From positions 24,425-88,424 of the forward strand of contig NZ_VDMC01000010.1 of assembly GCF_006346335.1 (NCBI RefSeq): a stretch of DNA of 64,000 bases, in the 5' to 3' direction. The notes beneath the pieces are model-generated. The model saw only the letters and a program-made list of their open reading frames with translations. It did not search any database and was not told the origin of the DNA. The stretch's first letter is position 1. Each line of letters starts with the position of its first letter. This stretch comes from Aequorivita sinensis (GTDB lineage: Bacteria > Bacteroidota > Bacteroidia > Flavobacteriales > Flavobacteriaceae). Shown piece after piece: positions 18,848 through 28,019 of the stretch. A program made the translations under genes and the position numbers.

Positions 18848-19161
18848 ACATTACAAGCCACAAGCCACAAGCCACAAGCCACAAGCCACAAGCCTTAAAA
18901 GCATTAATACTACTACTATTTTTATTTTATTCTTTTTTTCTATTTGCTCAGAATAGGCATGATTATTATGTTGCCCAGGATGCCGGTTCTGCCTACCTAA
19001 TGGTAACAAGTATAACTAACGGCACCTCCAACAATTACATTGTAGATACTGCTTTAAACAGTATTGTATTGGATATTTCAAATTACACCTCGGGCACCTA
19101 CAGCGTTGCGTTAGTATGCGATGGTCAAATACAAGATTCTAAAAACCTTTTAAAGCAATAG
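18845..19161 (+). pseudogene. Phase-variable small secreted CTD-like protein, in OFF frame
   Basis: From ATG 18845 the frame passes through six heptamers and stops at once (17 residues). In the frame one step away, the same DNA encodes a signal peptide (LKALILLLFLFYSFFLFAQ) and about 70 mature residues running to TAG at 19159-19161, with no start codon of its own. The mature part (AYLMVTSITNGTSNNY ... SGTYSVALVCDGQIQDSKNLL) resembles a type IX sorting domain. Four or seven repeat copies would join ATG to this frame (100 or 107 residues). Next gene starts 3 nt later, suggesting coupling. Called off-state rather than dead because the frame downstream is fully open. Confidence 0.78.
18853..18894 (+). 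repeat. Heptanucleotide tandem repeat (ACAAGCC x6)
   Basis: Six perfect ACAAGCC units, 42 nt, beginning in codon 3 after ATG 18845. A unit length not divisible by three makes each gain or loss shift the reading frame. Confidence 0.95.
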
Positions 19162-19164
19162 ATT

Positions 19165-20121
19165 ATGAAAACTATAATAATTCTAATAATATTGACTTTA
19201 TATTTTAATATCAGCAATGGGCAGATTGTAAATATACCGGATGCAAATTTTAAAAATGCTCTTATTGACGAAGGGGTTGACACCAATAACGATGGTGAAA
19301 TACAGGTGAGTGAAGCCGAAGCAGTTATAAGTTTAAATGTGTGGTTTAAAAATATTTCTTCCATGGAGGGAATTCAGAGCTTTATAAACATTGAAACATT
19401 AATTTGTTCTAATAATCAAATAGCCTTTCTAGATCTTTCCCAAAACCTAAACCTTGTTAATTTATATTGTCATAATAATTTATTGAGCGAATTGGATGTG
19501 TTACAAAATTCTGAATTAAAAGTGTTATGGGTCGCAGAAAATTTACTTAGTGATATAGACCTTCAACAAACTTTGCAGCTTGAATCTTTTATTGGTGATG
19601 GTAATTTTTTTACCAGCTTAGACTTATCGGAGAACTTTAATCTCTTGAATTTTTCGTGTACAGATTGCGAATTAGAAAATTTGAGGATTGATAATGGTAA
19701 TAACCACCATGTAAATGATATGTTTACAACTGGAAACCCCGATTTGGAATGCATACAAGTTGACATTGAGAATGCTAATTATCCAGAATGTACAACTGGA
19801 TTACCTATAACTGGATGGTGTATTGACTCGTGGACTTCATATAGTGAAGATTGCTCCTTAGGTTTAAATGCTGAACCCCTAGACTATTATGGCATCTACC
19901 CAAACCCAGTAAACGAAGTTTTACAAATAATTTCGCCTAACCGTAAAGGAAACCTCAATATTAAAATATACAATACTGTAGGTAAACTTTTAAGCAATCA
20001 AACTTTAGATTTCAACAAGCAAAGTTCAATAGACGTTTCAAATCTTTCCAGCGGCATATATTTTTTAAATATTGAAGATGAAAGAGGAAATATAACTATC
20101 AAAAAGCTTGTAAAAGAATAA
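19165..20121 (+). CDS. Secreted leucine-rich-repeat-like protein with T9SS sorting domain (B)
   Basis: 318 residues, paralogous to the gene at 17777-18679. Signal peptide MKTIIILIILTLYFNISNGQ, then VNIPDANFKNALIDEGVDTNNDGEIQVSEAEA and several LRR-like units (LSQNLNLVNLYCHNNLLSEL). The C-terminal sorting domain contains IYPNPVNEVLQIISP and ends SSGIYFLNIEDERGNITIKKLVKE, almost the same as protein A over the last third. It starts 3 nt after the phase-variable frame and has no promoter of its own visible, so its expression probably depends on promoter module copy 2. Confidence 0.88.
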   Translation: MKTIIILIILTLYFNISNGQIVNIPDANFKNALIDEGVDTNNDGEIQVSEAEAVISLNVWFKNISSMEGIQSFINIETLICSNNQIAFLDLSQNLNLVNLYCHNNLLSELDVLQNSELKVLWVAENLLSDIDLQQTLQLESFIGDGNFFTSLDLSENFNLLNFSCTDCELENLRIDNGNNHHVNDMFTTGNPDLECIQVDIENANYPECTTGLPITGWCIDSWTSYSEDCSLGLNAEPLDYYGIYPNPVNEVLQIISPNRKGNLNIKIYNTVGKLLSNQTLDFNKQSSIDVSNLSSGIYFLNIEDERGNITIKKLVKE

Positions 20122-20152
20122 ATAATCTTATGTACCTAACAGCATTTTTCTT

Positions 20153-20190
20153 AACCTGCAAAGATTTAAAAAACTTTGCAGGTTTTTTTA
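20153..20190 (+). terminator. Terminator built on a CCTGCAAAG-type repeat
   Basis: Stem AACCTGCAAAG (20153-20163) with CTTTGCAGGTT (20174-20184) and a run of T. It ends the LRR cluster. The CCTGCAA core resembles the REP-like sequences around 47-49 kb. Confidence 0.85.
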
Positions 20191-20326
20191 CTGAGTATTT
20201 CTATATAATTCGTGTCCCAAGCCTTCGGGAGTGGCAAAACAGCCACAGAAATAATAATCCGCACAAAACCACAACAATTCGCTTTATACTTGTTAAATTT
20301 GCCCTGCTAATTTTTTTCAGAATAAG

Positions 20327-22081
20327 ATGTACAGAACGCATAATAACGGCGAACTACGCGCCGCAGATATCAATAAAGAAGTAACCCTTTCAGGATGGGT
20401 TCAAAAAACTCGTGATAAAGGATTTATGGTTTGGGTGGACCTTCGTGACCGCTACGGCATTACCCAACTTATTTTTGATGAAGAACGTACCCCAAAAGAC
20501 GTAATGGACAGATGTTCAAAACTAGGGCGAGAGTTTGTGATACAAGTAACGGGAACTGTGATTGAACGCGTTTCAAAAAATCCAAATATGCCGACTGGGG
20601 ATGTGGAAATCTTGGTTTCTAAATTAACTATATTAAACGAATCGCTTACGCCTCCATTTACCATTGAAGATGAAACAGATGGTGGTGAGGATTTACGTAT
20701 GAAATATCGATACCTAGATATTCGTAGAAATCCAGTGCGAGAAAATCTTATTTTCCGTCACAAAGTTGCTATTGAAGTGCGTAACTATTTATCAAACCAA
20801 GGTTTTATTGAAGTAGAGACTCCTTATTTAATTAAATCAACTCCTGAAGGAGCGCGCGATTTTGTGGTTCCTTCAAGAATGAATGAAGGACAGTTTTATG
20901 CCCTTCCACAATCGCCACAAACATTCAAGCAATTGCTTATGGTAGGTGGTTTGGATAAGTATTTCCAGATAGTAAAATGTTTCCGTGACGAAGATTTACG
21001 TGCAGACCGCCAACCAGAATTTACCCAAATAGACTGCGAAATGGCTTTCGTAGAACAAGAAGATATTTTAAATGCTTTTGAAGGTTTAACGAGACACCTT
21101 TTAAAAGAAATTAACGGCGTAGAGATTTCTGAATTCCCAAGAATGACATACGACGAAGCAATGGCTAAATACGGAAACGACAAACCAGATATCCGATTTG
21201 GGATGGAGTTTGGCGAGTTAAATGAAGTAGCTCAACACAAAGACTTTGGCGTTTTTAACCAAGCTGAATTAGTGGTTGGAATTGCAGTTCCTGGTGGAAA
21301 TGCGTTTACAAGAAAAGAAATAGATAAATTAATAGACTGGGTTAAACGTCCTCAAGTTGGTGCTTTAGGAATGGTTTATTCGCGTTGTAATGACGACGGA
21401 ACCTTTAAGTCTTCTGTAGATAAATTTTTCGATCAAGATGATTTAGCAAAATGGGCAGAAATTACAGGTGCAAATCCGGGCGATTTAGTATGTGTACTTT
21501 CCGGAGACAAAAACAAAGTAAGAGCACAACTAAGTGCTTTAAGAATGCATTTAGCTGAGCAACTTGGTTTGAGAAAGAATGACGAGTTTGCACCACTTTG
21601 GGTAATAGACTTCCCACTTTTAGAATGGGATGAAGAAACGGAGCGTTACCACGCAATGCACCACCCATTCACATCTCCAAAACCTGGACAACTAGAACTT
21701 CTAGATACTAATCCTGGAGAAGTAAAAGCAAATGCCTACGACTTAGTTTTAAACGGAAACGAAATTGGCGGTGGCTCTATCCGTATTCACGATAAGAAAA
21801 CTCAGTCATTGATGTTTGATTATTTAGGATTTACCCCTGAAGAAGCAAAAGCACAGTTCGGCTTTTTAATGGATGCCTTCCAATACGGTGCACCTCCACA
21901 CGGTGGATTAGCTTTTGGACTGGATAGACTGGTTTCTATTTTGGGCGGACAAGAAACAATACGCGATTTTATTGCATTCCCTAAAAACAATTCGGGACGC
22001 GATGTAATGATAGACGCCCCTGCTCCAATTGATGAAAAACAATTAGAAGAACTTCACCTTAGGGTTGAATTAAATAAATAA
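20327..22081 (+). CDS. aspS: Aspartyl-tRNA synthetase
   Basis: Class II synthetase that charges tRNA-Asp; 584 residues, full length for the bacterial type. N-terminal OB-fold anticodon domain ([26 protein letters not shown]), class II motif 1 near [20 protein letters not shown], motif 2 near [19 protein letters not shown], the bacterial GAD insertion, and motif 3 [25 protein letters not shown] element at 20294-20301 is a plausible -7 box. Discriminating and non-discriminating forms cannot be separated with certainty here. Confidence 0.97.
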   Translation: MYRTHNNGELRAADINKEVTLSGWVQKTRDKGFMVWVDLRDRYGITQLIFDEERTPKDVMDRCSKLGREFVIQVTGTVIERVSKNPNMPTGDVEILVSKLTILNESLTPPFTIEDETDGGEDLRMKYRYLDIRRNPVRENLIFRHKVAIEVRNYLSNQGFIEVETPYLIKSTPEGARDFVVPSRMNEGQFYALPQSPQTFKQLLMVGGLDKYFQIVKCFRDEDLRADRQPEFTQIDCEMAFVEQEDILNAFEGLTRHLLKEINGVEISEFPRMTYDEAMAKYGNDKPDIRFGMEFGELNEVAQHKDFGVFNQAELVVGIAVPGGNAFTRKEIDKLIDWVKRPQVGALGMVYSRCNDDGTFKSSVDKFFDQDDLAKWAEITGANPGDLVCVLSGDKNKVRAQLSALRMHLAEQLGLRKNDEFAPLWVIDFPLLEWDEETERYHAMHHPFTSPKPGQLELLDTNPGEVKANAYDLVLNGNEIGGGSIRIHDKKTQSLMFDYLGFTPEEAKAQFGFLMDAFQYGAPPHGGLAFGLDRLVSILGGQETIRDFIAFPKNNSGRDVMIDAPAPIDEKQLEELHLRVELNK

Positions 22082-22089
22082 AACACCTT

Positions 22090-22140
22090 AAACCTAACAG
22101 GTCAGAGTGCTTCTTGTATCGCAATGTCTGTTAGGTTTTT
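22090..22140 (+). terminator. Intrinsic terminator after aspS
   Basis: AAACCTAACAG (22090-22100) pairs with CTGTTAGGTTT (22128-22138), then T residues. The loop of 27 nt is long for a terminator but the stem is perfect. Confidence 0.75.
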
Positions 22141-22164
22141 TGATTAAGGTTATCAATATAATTA

Positions 22165-22710
22165 ATGAAAGCTCTAAAAATCATCACATTTATAGTTCTA
22201 GGTCTTTGCATTATAGCACTCTTTGTCTTTTTTGGCGGTTGGTTGTATTACCACAAAAAATTCCCAGTTAACGAGGAGGCCTATCCAAATTATGTGGGGT
22301 ACATCAATCAAGAAACAACAGCCTTAAATAGAAGTTACAATCTTTGTGATCCTAAAACAATATATCACGTACATCACGGTGCTTCAGAAGAAGGATATGC
22401 TGGTAATAAAAAGCAGTATAGGGATGATATACTGGCGCAATACAAAAACAATAGTTATACAGATTCTGGCTATCTAAACTTTAGATTTTTGGTTAATTGT
22501 GAAGGAAAACCTGGATGGTTTGAAACTATTGAAGTAGATACAAATTATCAAAAAACACAATTTTCAGAAGAATTAGTCTCCCAATTACTCGCAATAACAG
22601 CTCAAGCAAAACATTGGAATATATTACGTTTTGATGAACAACCCGTAGATTATTATATGTACGTATCGTATAAATTAAAAGATGGAGAAATTACTGAAAT
22701 ATTACCTTAG
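22165..22710 (+). CDS. Membrane-anchored protein of unknown function
   Basis: 181 residues. One N-terminal transmembrane segment (IITFIVLGLCIIALFVFFGGWLYY) anchors a periplasmic domain. The second half (YLNFRFLVNCEGKPGWFETIEVD ... YYMYVSYKLKDGEITEILP) has the strand pattern of TonB C-terminal-like domains, but the resemblance is weak. First gene of a run of four same-strand genes; its 3' end overlaps the next gene by 29 nt. I do not recognise a named family. Confidence 0.75.
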   Translation: MKALKIITFIVLGLCIIALFVFFGGWLYYHKKFPVNEEAYPNYVGYINQETTALNRSYNLCDPKTIYHVHHGASEEGYAGNKKQYRDDILAQYKNNSYTDSGYLNFRFLVNCEGKPGWFETIEVDTNYQKTQFSEELVSQLLAITAQAKHWNILRFDEQPVDYYMYVSYKLKDGEITEILP

Positions 22711-23554
22711 CCTACTATTTATTGCAGCTGTGTTTACTTCTTGTGAAAAAGACACTTCACAAATGTCTGAAGCTGAAAAGAAGCAATACTCGGTTGAATT
22801 ATACAAAGAAGCAGTAGGCTTACACGCTGCACAAGGCGACCCAAGAGTTATGACAAAGCTGGAAGCAGCGGTTGCCATGGACCCAAACAATTGTAAAGCG
22901 CTCCGAGAACTTTCTGTAGCCTATTTAAAGCGGGGATTGATTGATGAATGGAAAATCAAATTCGACAAAGCAGCTAAATGTGATCCAAAAATTTGGGTGC
23001 CGTGGCGAGGGTATCTTTACCTACAGTTTTATAGAGATTATGAAAAGGCTATTGCAGATTTTGATGCTTCAGATACTTTAACCCCAGACTTCACCGATGC
23101 ACCACAGGGCCACAGTGTAGATTATTGGCGTGGATTGGCCTATCTAGGCCTAAAAGATTACGAGAATTCAATTAAGTATTTAAACCGTTATTTAGATGAT
23201 GTAACAGAAAAGAATGGTGAAGATTGGGCTGAGCCTACTGCATTTTTATATAGAGGTATTGCTCATTATGAAAATAACACCCCTGAAGCTGCCTTAATAG
23301 ACTTTGACAAGATGATTTTCTATAATCAAAACAAGACGGCAGATGGAAGTTATTATAAAGCTTTAATTTTATTTGAACAAAATAAATGTGAAGACGCTAA
23401 GAAAGAATTAGATATGGCCTTGGATAATTTTAAAAATGGTTATTTTAACAAGCACGTTTATACCGAAGCTTTAAAACAGATCTATATTCAGGACTTAAAT
23501 AATTTAGAAAACGCGATTAGCAACCAATGCCCGCACAAAAAAGAAGCATATTAG
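22682..23554 (+). CDS. TPR-repeat lipoprotein
   Basis: 290 residues. Lipoprotein signal with lipobox (YYLSLLFIAAVFTSCEKD), then TPR-like helical repeats (CKALRELSVAYLKRGLIDEW, VDYWRGLAYLGLKDYENSIKYLNRYLD, TAFLYRGIAHYENNTPEAALIDFDKM). Likely a periplasm-facing scaffold. It overlaps its upstream neighbour by 29 nt and the chloride transporter by 28 nt; the start is held by the lipoprotein signal, so the overlaps look genuine. Confidence 0.82.
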   Translation: MEKLLKYYLSLLFIAAVFTSCEKDTSQMSEAEKKQYSVELYKEAVGLHAAQGDPRVMTKLEAAVAMDPNNCKALRELSVAYLKRGLIDEWKIKFDKAAKCDPKIWVPWRGYLYLQFYRDYEKAIADFDASDTLTPDFTDAPQGHSVDYWRGLAYLGLKDYENSIKYLNRYLDDVTEKNGEDWAEPTAFLYRGIAHYENNTPEAALIDFDKMIFYNQNKTADGSYYKALILFEQNKCEDAKKELDMALDNFKNGYFNKHVYTEALKQIYIQDLNNLENAISNQCPHKKEAY

Positions 23555-25323
23555 CACGCCTACTTATCTGGCGAATTAAGAATATATCAAATCAGCGATT
23601 TGTATATATCTTAAGTATAATTGTAGGTTTCTTATCAGGCGTTGTGGCTGTAATTATCAAAAACGGCACTCACTTTATTCAGCTTTTACTAGAAGGAAAA
23701 TTAATTGCGGAGTACTATTCTGCTTTTTACTTTATCTTCCCACTTATCGGACTCGGAATTACTTATTTAGTTATTAAGTACTTAATCCGAAATAAAGTAA
23801 ACCACGGCATCCCTTCTACCCTTTTTGCTATATCAAAAGAAAAGGGGTTGATGAGGCGTTTTCAAATGTTTGGAAGTATGATTGCCGCCCCAATTACAGT
23901 AGGTTTTGGTGGATCCGTAGGGCTTGAGGGGCCCACTGTTGCTACAGGTGCTGCAATAAGTTCGAATCTTTCACGCGTATTACACGTAGACCAAGCCACC
24001 CGTACATTATTAATTGGATGTGCTGCAGCAGGGGCTATGTCGTCTATGTTTAAGGCTCCAATCGCTGCTATTATTTTTGCGATTGAAGTTTTTAGTTTAG
24101 ACCTCACTTTAGTTTCTATGGTTCCTTTGCTGTTAGCTTCGGTTTCAGCAATTTTAACTTCTTATTTCTTCTTCGGAAATGATGTTCTACTACCTTTTAA
24201 AGAAACCGACACCTTTAATATTAGTAATATTCCTTTCTATATAATTCTTGCAGTAATAGCTTCATTAGTTTCAATATACTTTGCAAAAACCTATGCATTC
24301 TTTCAAGAATTGTTCGAGAAGATAAAATCGCCAATTAAAAGACTTTTTATAGGTGGTTTAAGTATTGGTGTACTAATATATTTTATTCCACCCCTTTATG
24401 GAGAAGGTTTTGACATTATAAACGATATAGTAAAAGGAAAGCCAGAGTTAGCTTTGCAGAACAATATATTCAATCTAGACCTAAATAGTGTGTGGATGGT
24501 GATTGCCTTATTATCTGGATTAGTCTTTTTTAAAATTATAGCAAGTGCTTTGACCTTTGGCGCAGGAGGTGTAGGAGGTATTTTTGCACCAGTACTTTTT
24601 ATGGGAAGTATAATGGGGAATGTTGTAGCCAAAATAATAAATAATTGTGGATTGTTTCCAAATGGAGTTTCGGAAAGCAATTTTACTTTAGTGGGAATGA
24701 CAGGCTTAATGGCAGGCGTACTTTACGCTCCTTTAACCGCAATTTTCTTAATCGCAGAAGTAACCGGAGGCTATGAGCTTTTTATTCCTTTAATGATTGT
24801 AGCTACCATATCATTCTCTATGACAAAGTACTTTATTCCACATTCGGTTTATGCTATGGAACTAGGGAAAAAAGGAGATTTAATTACTCATAATAAAGAC
24901 CACGCAGTGCTTACATTAATGGATATAAAAACTGTGATAGAACGTGATTTTATAAGTGTTAATCCACAAATGAATTTAGGTGAAATAGTCAACCAAGCGG
25001 TTGTGAAATCTAAAAGAAATATTTATCCTGTTTTAAACAAAGAAACAAAGGCTTTGGAAGGAATTATACTTTTAGACGACTTAAGACCTGTTATGTTTAA
25101 TCAGAGTTTATACGAAGAAATGAAAGCTAGCGAGTTAATGCATCATCCACCTGCAGTAGTTAACCTTAGTGAAGATAAGATGACAGAAGTAATGAAAAAA
25201 TTTCAAGATACTGGCGCGTGGAATCTCCCTGTAATTAAAAATGGCGAATATTACGGATTTATATCAAAGTCTAAGTTACTCACAGCCTACAGAAAAAAGT
25301 TAATTGATTTTTCTAGAAACTAA
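23527..25323 (+). CDS. ClC family chloride channel/antiporter with CBS domains
   Basis: 598 residues. The ClC membrane core (about 20-430) contains the three anion-binding signatures: HGIPSTL, GSVGLEGPT (the usual GREGP with Leu for Arg, gating Glu kept) and GGIFAPVLF. A pair of C-terminal CBS domains (about 470-590, e.g. MDIKTVIERDFISVNPQMNL and ELMHHPPAVVNLSEDKM) suggests nucleotide-responsive gating. The N-terminal start overlaps the lipoprotein gene by 28 nt. Whether it is a channel or a chloride/proton antiporter is undecided. Confidence 0.92.
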   Translation: MPAQKRSILARLLIWRIKNISNQRFVYILSIIVGFLSGVVAVIIKNGTHFIQLLLEGKLIAEYYSAFYFIFPLIGLGITYLVIKYLIRNKVNHGIPSTLFAISKEKGLMRRFQMFGSMIAAPITVGFGGSVGLEGPTVATGAAISSNLSRVLHVDQATRTLLIGCAAAGAMSSMFKAPIAAIIFAIEVFSLDLTLVSMVPLLLASVSAILTSYFFFGNDVLLPFKETDTFNISNIPFYIILAVIASLVSIYFAKTYAFFQELFEKIKSPIKRLFIGGLSIGVLIYFIPPLYGEGFDIINDIVKGKPELALQNNIFNLDLNSVWMVIALLSGLVFFKIIASALTFGAGGVGGIFAPVLFMGSIMGNVVAKIINNCGLFPNGVSESNFTLVGMTGLMAGVLYAPLTAIFLIAEVTGGYELFIPLMIVATISFSMTKYFIPHSVYAMELGKKGDLITHNKDHAVLTLMDIKTVIERDFISVNPQMNLGEIVNQAVVKSKRNIYPVLNKETKALEGIILLDDLRPVMFNQSLYEEMKASELMHHPPAVVNLSEDKMTEVMKKFQDTGAWNLPVIKNGEYYGFISKSKLLTAYRKKLIDFSRN

Positions 25324-25344
25324 TACCTTAAAGAATACGTATTT

Positions 25345-25593
25345 ATGAAGTATATTTTAATAATATTATTAATTGTAGTTTTCACAGGATTGGGAAGCGG
25401 ATTTTATATAAAACCAGATGATGAAGCCACTGGCAACTTACTTATTGGTTTAAGTATTTCACTTGGCTTTTTTATTTTGATGCCTCTGTTTATATACCAT
25501 CGATGGAAGGATAAAAATGTAAAAGACTATATGCTAACCAAGGAGAATATCCTTAAAATGCAAGAGTATCAAAACTCAAAAGATAAAAAGTAA
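25345..25593 (+). CDS. Small two-helix membrane protein
   Basis: 82 residues with two hydrophobic helices (YILIILLIVVFTGLGSGFYI and LLIGLSISLGFFILMPLFIY) and a basic, hydrophilic tail. It follows the ClC gene by 21 nt and probably ends that operon. No family recognised. Confidence 0.72.
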   Translation: MKYILIILLIVVFTGLGSGFYIKPDDEATGNLLIGLSISLGFFILMPLFIYHRWKDKNVKDYMLTKENILKMQEYQNSKDKK

Positions 25594-25618
25594 TTTTTTT
25601 TTTAGGCTTAGCGCAAAT

Positions 25619-26068
25619 CTAATTTAGATTTCTTTTTTCTATAAAAAATCGCTTTAATAATGTAGAAGCTTCTTTTTCCATAACCCCTCCTGTCATTACA
25701 GTTTTCGGATGAAGCTTTGTATTTAGTGAAATACAACCTCTTGCTTCATCTCTCGCACCGTATACTATTTTAGAAATCTGACTCCAAAACAAAGCTCCCG
25801 CACACATTTGGCAAGGTTCTATTGTTACGTACAACGTACAATCGATAAGGTATTTTCCGCCTAAATAATTAGCAGCAGAAGTAATGGCCTGCATTTCGGC
25901 GTGAGCAGTAACATCGTTTAGTGTTTCTGTTAGATTGTGCGCTCGAGCTATTATTTGATTGTTAATTACCACTACAGCTCCAATCGGAATCTCACCTTTT
26001 TTGTAAGCTTCTTCTGCCTCTTGATAGGCGCGTTTCATAAAATATGTATCGTCGTAAGGATTGATCAT
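25619..26068 (-). CDS. tadA: tRNA-specific adenosine deaminase (nucleoside deaminase)
   Basis: 149-residue zinc deaminase that makes inosine at wobble position 34 of tRNA. Zinc and catalytic residues are visible in HAEMQAI (His, catalytic Glu) and PCQMCAGAL (two Cys). The start MINPYDDTYFMKRAYQEAEEA is typical of flavobacterial TadA. It diverges from dxs. A general cytosine/guanine deaminase is a less likely alternative given length and motifs. Confidence 0.9.
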   Translation of the reverse strand: MINPYDDTYFMKRAYQEAEEAYKKGEIPIGAVVVINNQIIARAHNLTETLNDVTAHAEMQAITSAANYLGGKYLIDCTLYVTIEPCQMCAGALFWSQISKIVYGARDEARGCISLNTKLHPKTVMTGGVMEKEASTLLKRFFIEKRNLN

Positions 26069-26188
26069 TTTAATAAATTGTATTCTAAATTCAGTTTAAA
26101 ATTACGATTAATTGAATTAGCATTTACTTAATTGACAAATTAACGAAATCTCCAATTAACAAATTCCCAATAAATGTATCTTTACCAC

Positions 26189-27967
26189 GTGTTAGTAAAC
26201 ATTCTAAATAATATTAAATCTCCAGAGGACTTACGTAAGTTACCTCAGGAAAATTTGCCACAACTGGCACAGGAACTTCGTGAGTTTATAATAAATATTG
26301 TTGCCACTAAAGAAGGCCACCTGGGCGCTAGTTTAGGCGTAGTAGAACTTACAATAGCCTTACATTACGTGTTTAATACACCCGAAGATATTTTAGTTTG
26401 GGATGTGGGTCATCAAGCGTATGGCCATAAAATTTTGACAGGTAGAAAAGAAATTTTTCACACTAATAGACAGCTTAATGGTATTAGTGGCTTTCCAAAA
26501 CGCGATGAAAGTGAATACGATACTTTTGGAGTGGGCCACAGCAGTACTGCAATTTCAGCAGCATTAGGAATGGCGATTGCTTCAAAACTAAGAGGTGAAA
26601 CAAACAAACAACATATAGCAGTGGTAGGAGACGCCTCCATAGCTAGTGGAATGGCCTTCGAAGCGCTAAATCACGCTGGAGTTACAGATACTAACCTATT
26701 GGTGATTTTAAACGATAATGCCATTGGAATCGACCCTAGCGTAGGTGCCTTAAAAGAGTACTTCACAAAAGTAAAACTTAACGGCGCAAAAGAAGCCGAT
26801 AATATATTCGAAGCTTTAAACTTTAATTATTCCGGCCCTGTAGACGGTCATAATTTAGATCTTGTAATCTCAGAATTGGAGCGATTAAAAAATATTCCTG
26901 GACCAAAACTTCTTCATTTAATCACCAAAAAAGGAAAAGGATTACGTCAAGCAGAGGAAAACCAGGTGGTTTATCATGCTCCTGGGAAATTTGATGCCTT
27001 AACAGGAGATCTTGCGCCAAGAAGCAACGAAGTTTTACCTCCTAAATTTCAGGATGTCTTCGGAAAAACACTAGTAGAAATAGCTACTACAAATAATAAG
27101 ATAGTTGGAATTACTCCAGCAATGCCTACTGGAAGCTCTTTAAAATTTATGATGGACGCTTTTCCTGATAGAGCTTTTGATGTTGGGATTGCAGAACAAC
27201 ACGCTGTAACTTTTGCCGCAGGATTGGCGACTCAAGGTTTTACCGTATTTTGTAATATTTATTCAACCTTTCTTCAAAGGGCATACGATCAAGTGATACA
27301 CGATGTATGTTTACAAAAAATTCCAGTTATTTTCTGTTTAGATCGAGCTGGAATAGTAGGTGAAGATGGAGCAACCCACCACGGAATTTTCGATTTGGCA
27401 TACTTAAACTGTATCCCAAACCTCATCATTTTTGCACCGCGAGATGAAGTTGAACTTCGCAACATTATGTTTACCGCTCAGCAAGGGCTACCGTTACCAA
27501 TCTTTATTCGTTATCCTCGAGGTAGAGGAAAAATTATTGATTGGAAACAGCCTTTTCAGGCTATCGAGATTGGAAAAGCAAATGTTTTAAAGGAAGGTTT
27601 AGTTATAGCGGTTATAACAATTGGTACAATTGTAAACGAGGCATTACAAGCTATTAAAATGCTTAACCCTTCAGATAAAGAAAAAATAAGCGTTGTAGAT
27701 ATCAGATTCTTAAAACCTTTAGACGAGGAATTACTTCATAATATATTCCAGAATCACCATACTATAATTACTATTGAAGATGGAACTACTACTGGCGGTT
27801 TAGGATCTACCATTGCTACTTTTGCTGCTTCGATGGGATATAGTAACAAAATTGAAATTTTAGGGATTCAAGATACATTTCTAGAACACGGAACCACTTC
27901 AGAATTACGTGATATTGCTGGAATATCCCCAGAAAAAATTAAGCTTACACTTCAACAATATATATAA
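26189..27967 (+). CDS. dxs: 1-deoxy-D-xylulose-5-phosphate synthase
   Basis: Thiamine-dependent first enzyme of the MEP isoprenoid pathway (pyruvate plus glyceraldehyde 3-phosphate). The frame is open from ATG 26174, but a promoter-like TATCTTTA at 26177-26184 overlaps that start, so I prefer GTG 26189 (592 residues; LVNILNNIKSPEDLRKL fits family N-termini). Motifs: GHQAYGHKILTGR, VVGDASIASGMAFEALNH, FDVGIAEQHAVTFAAGLA and DRAGIVGEDGATHHG. Supplies precursors for the polyprenyl synthase at 9.7 kb. Confidence 0.95.
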   Translation: MLVNILNNIKSPEDLRKLPQENLPQLAQELREFIINIVATKEGHLGASLGVVELTIALHYVFNTPEDILVWDVGHQAYGHKILTGRKEIFHTNRQLNGISGFPKRDESEYDTFGVGHSSTAISAALGMAIASKLRGETNKQHIAVVGDASIASGMAFEALNHAGVTDTNLLVILNDNAIGIDPSVGALKEYFTKVKLNGAKEADNIFEALNFNYSGPVDGHNLDLVISELERLKNIPGPKLLHLITKKGKGLRQAEENQVVYHAPGKFDALTGDLAPRSNEVLPPKFQDVFGKTLVEIATTNNKIVGITPAMPTGSSLKFMMDAFPDRAFDVGIAEQHAVTFAAGLATQGFTVFCNIYSTFLQRAYDQVIHDVCLQKIPVIFCLDRAGIVGEDGATHHGIFDLAYLNCIPNLIIFAPRDEVELRNIMFTAQQGLPLPIFIRYPRGRGKIIDWKQPFQAIEIGKANVLKEGLVIAVITIGTIVNEALQAIKMLNPSDKEKISVVDIRFLKPLDEELLHNIFQNHHTIITIEDGTTTGGLGSTIATFAASMGYSNKIEILGIQDTFLEHGTTSELRDIAGISPEKIKLTLQQYI

Positions 27968-27996
27968 AAAAAGAGGCTCTTTTGAGCCTCTTTTAA
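27967..27996. terminator. Bidirectional terminator between dxs and M36 protease
   Basis: Stem AAAAGAGGCTC with GAGCCTCTTTT around a TTTT loop; A-run and T-run at the ends suit both convergent genes. Confidence 0.92.
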
Positions 27997-28019
27997 TTTT
28001 TAACTGATAATTTCTTTTC

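Noticed and set aside
20231..20246. GTGGC-AAAACA-GCCAC hairpin before aspS
   Set aside because: Five-bp stem with no T-run or conserved context; too short to support a role.
20130..20384. 84-codon frame before aspS
   Set aside because: It runs over a terminator hairpin and into the aspS start in another frame; no motifs, so chance.
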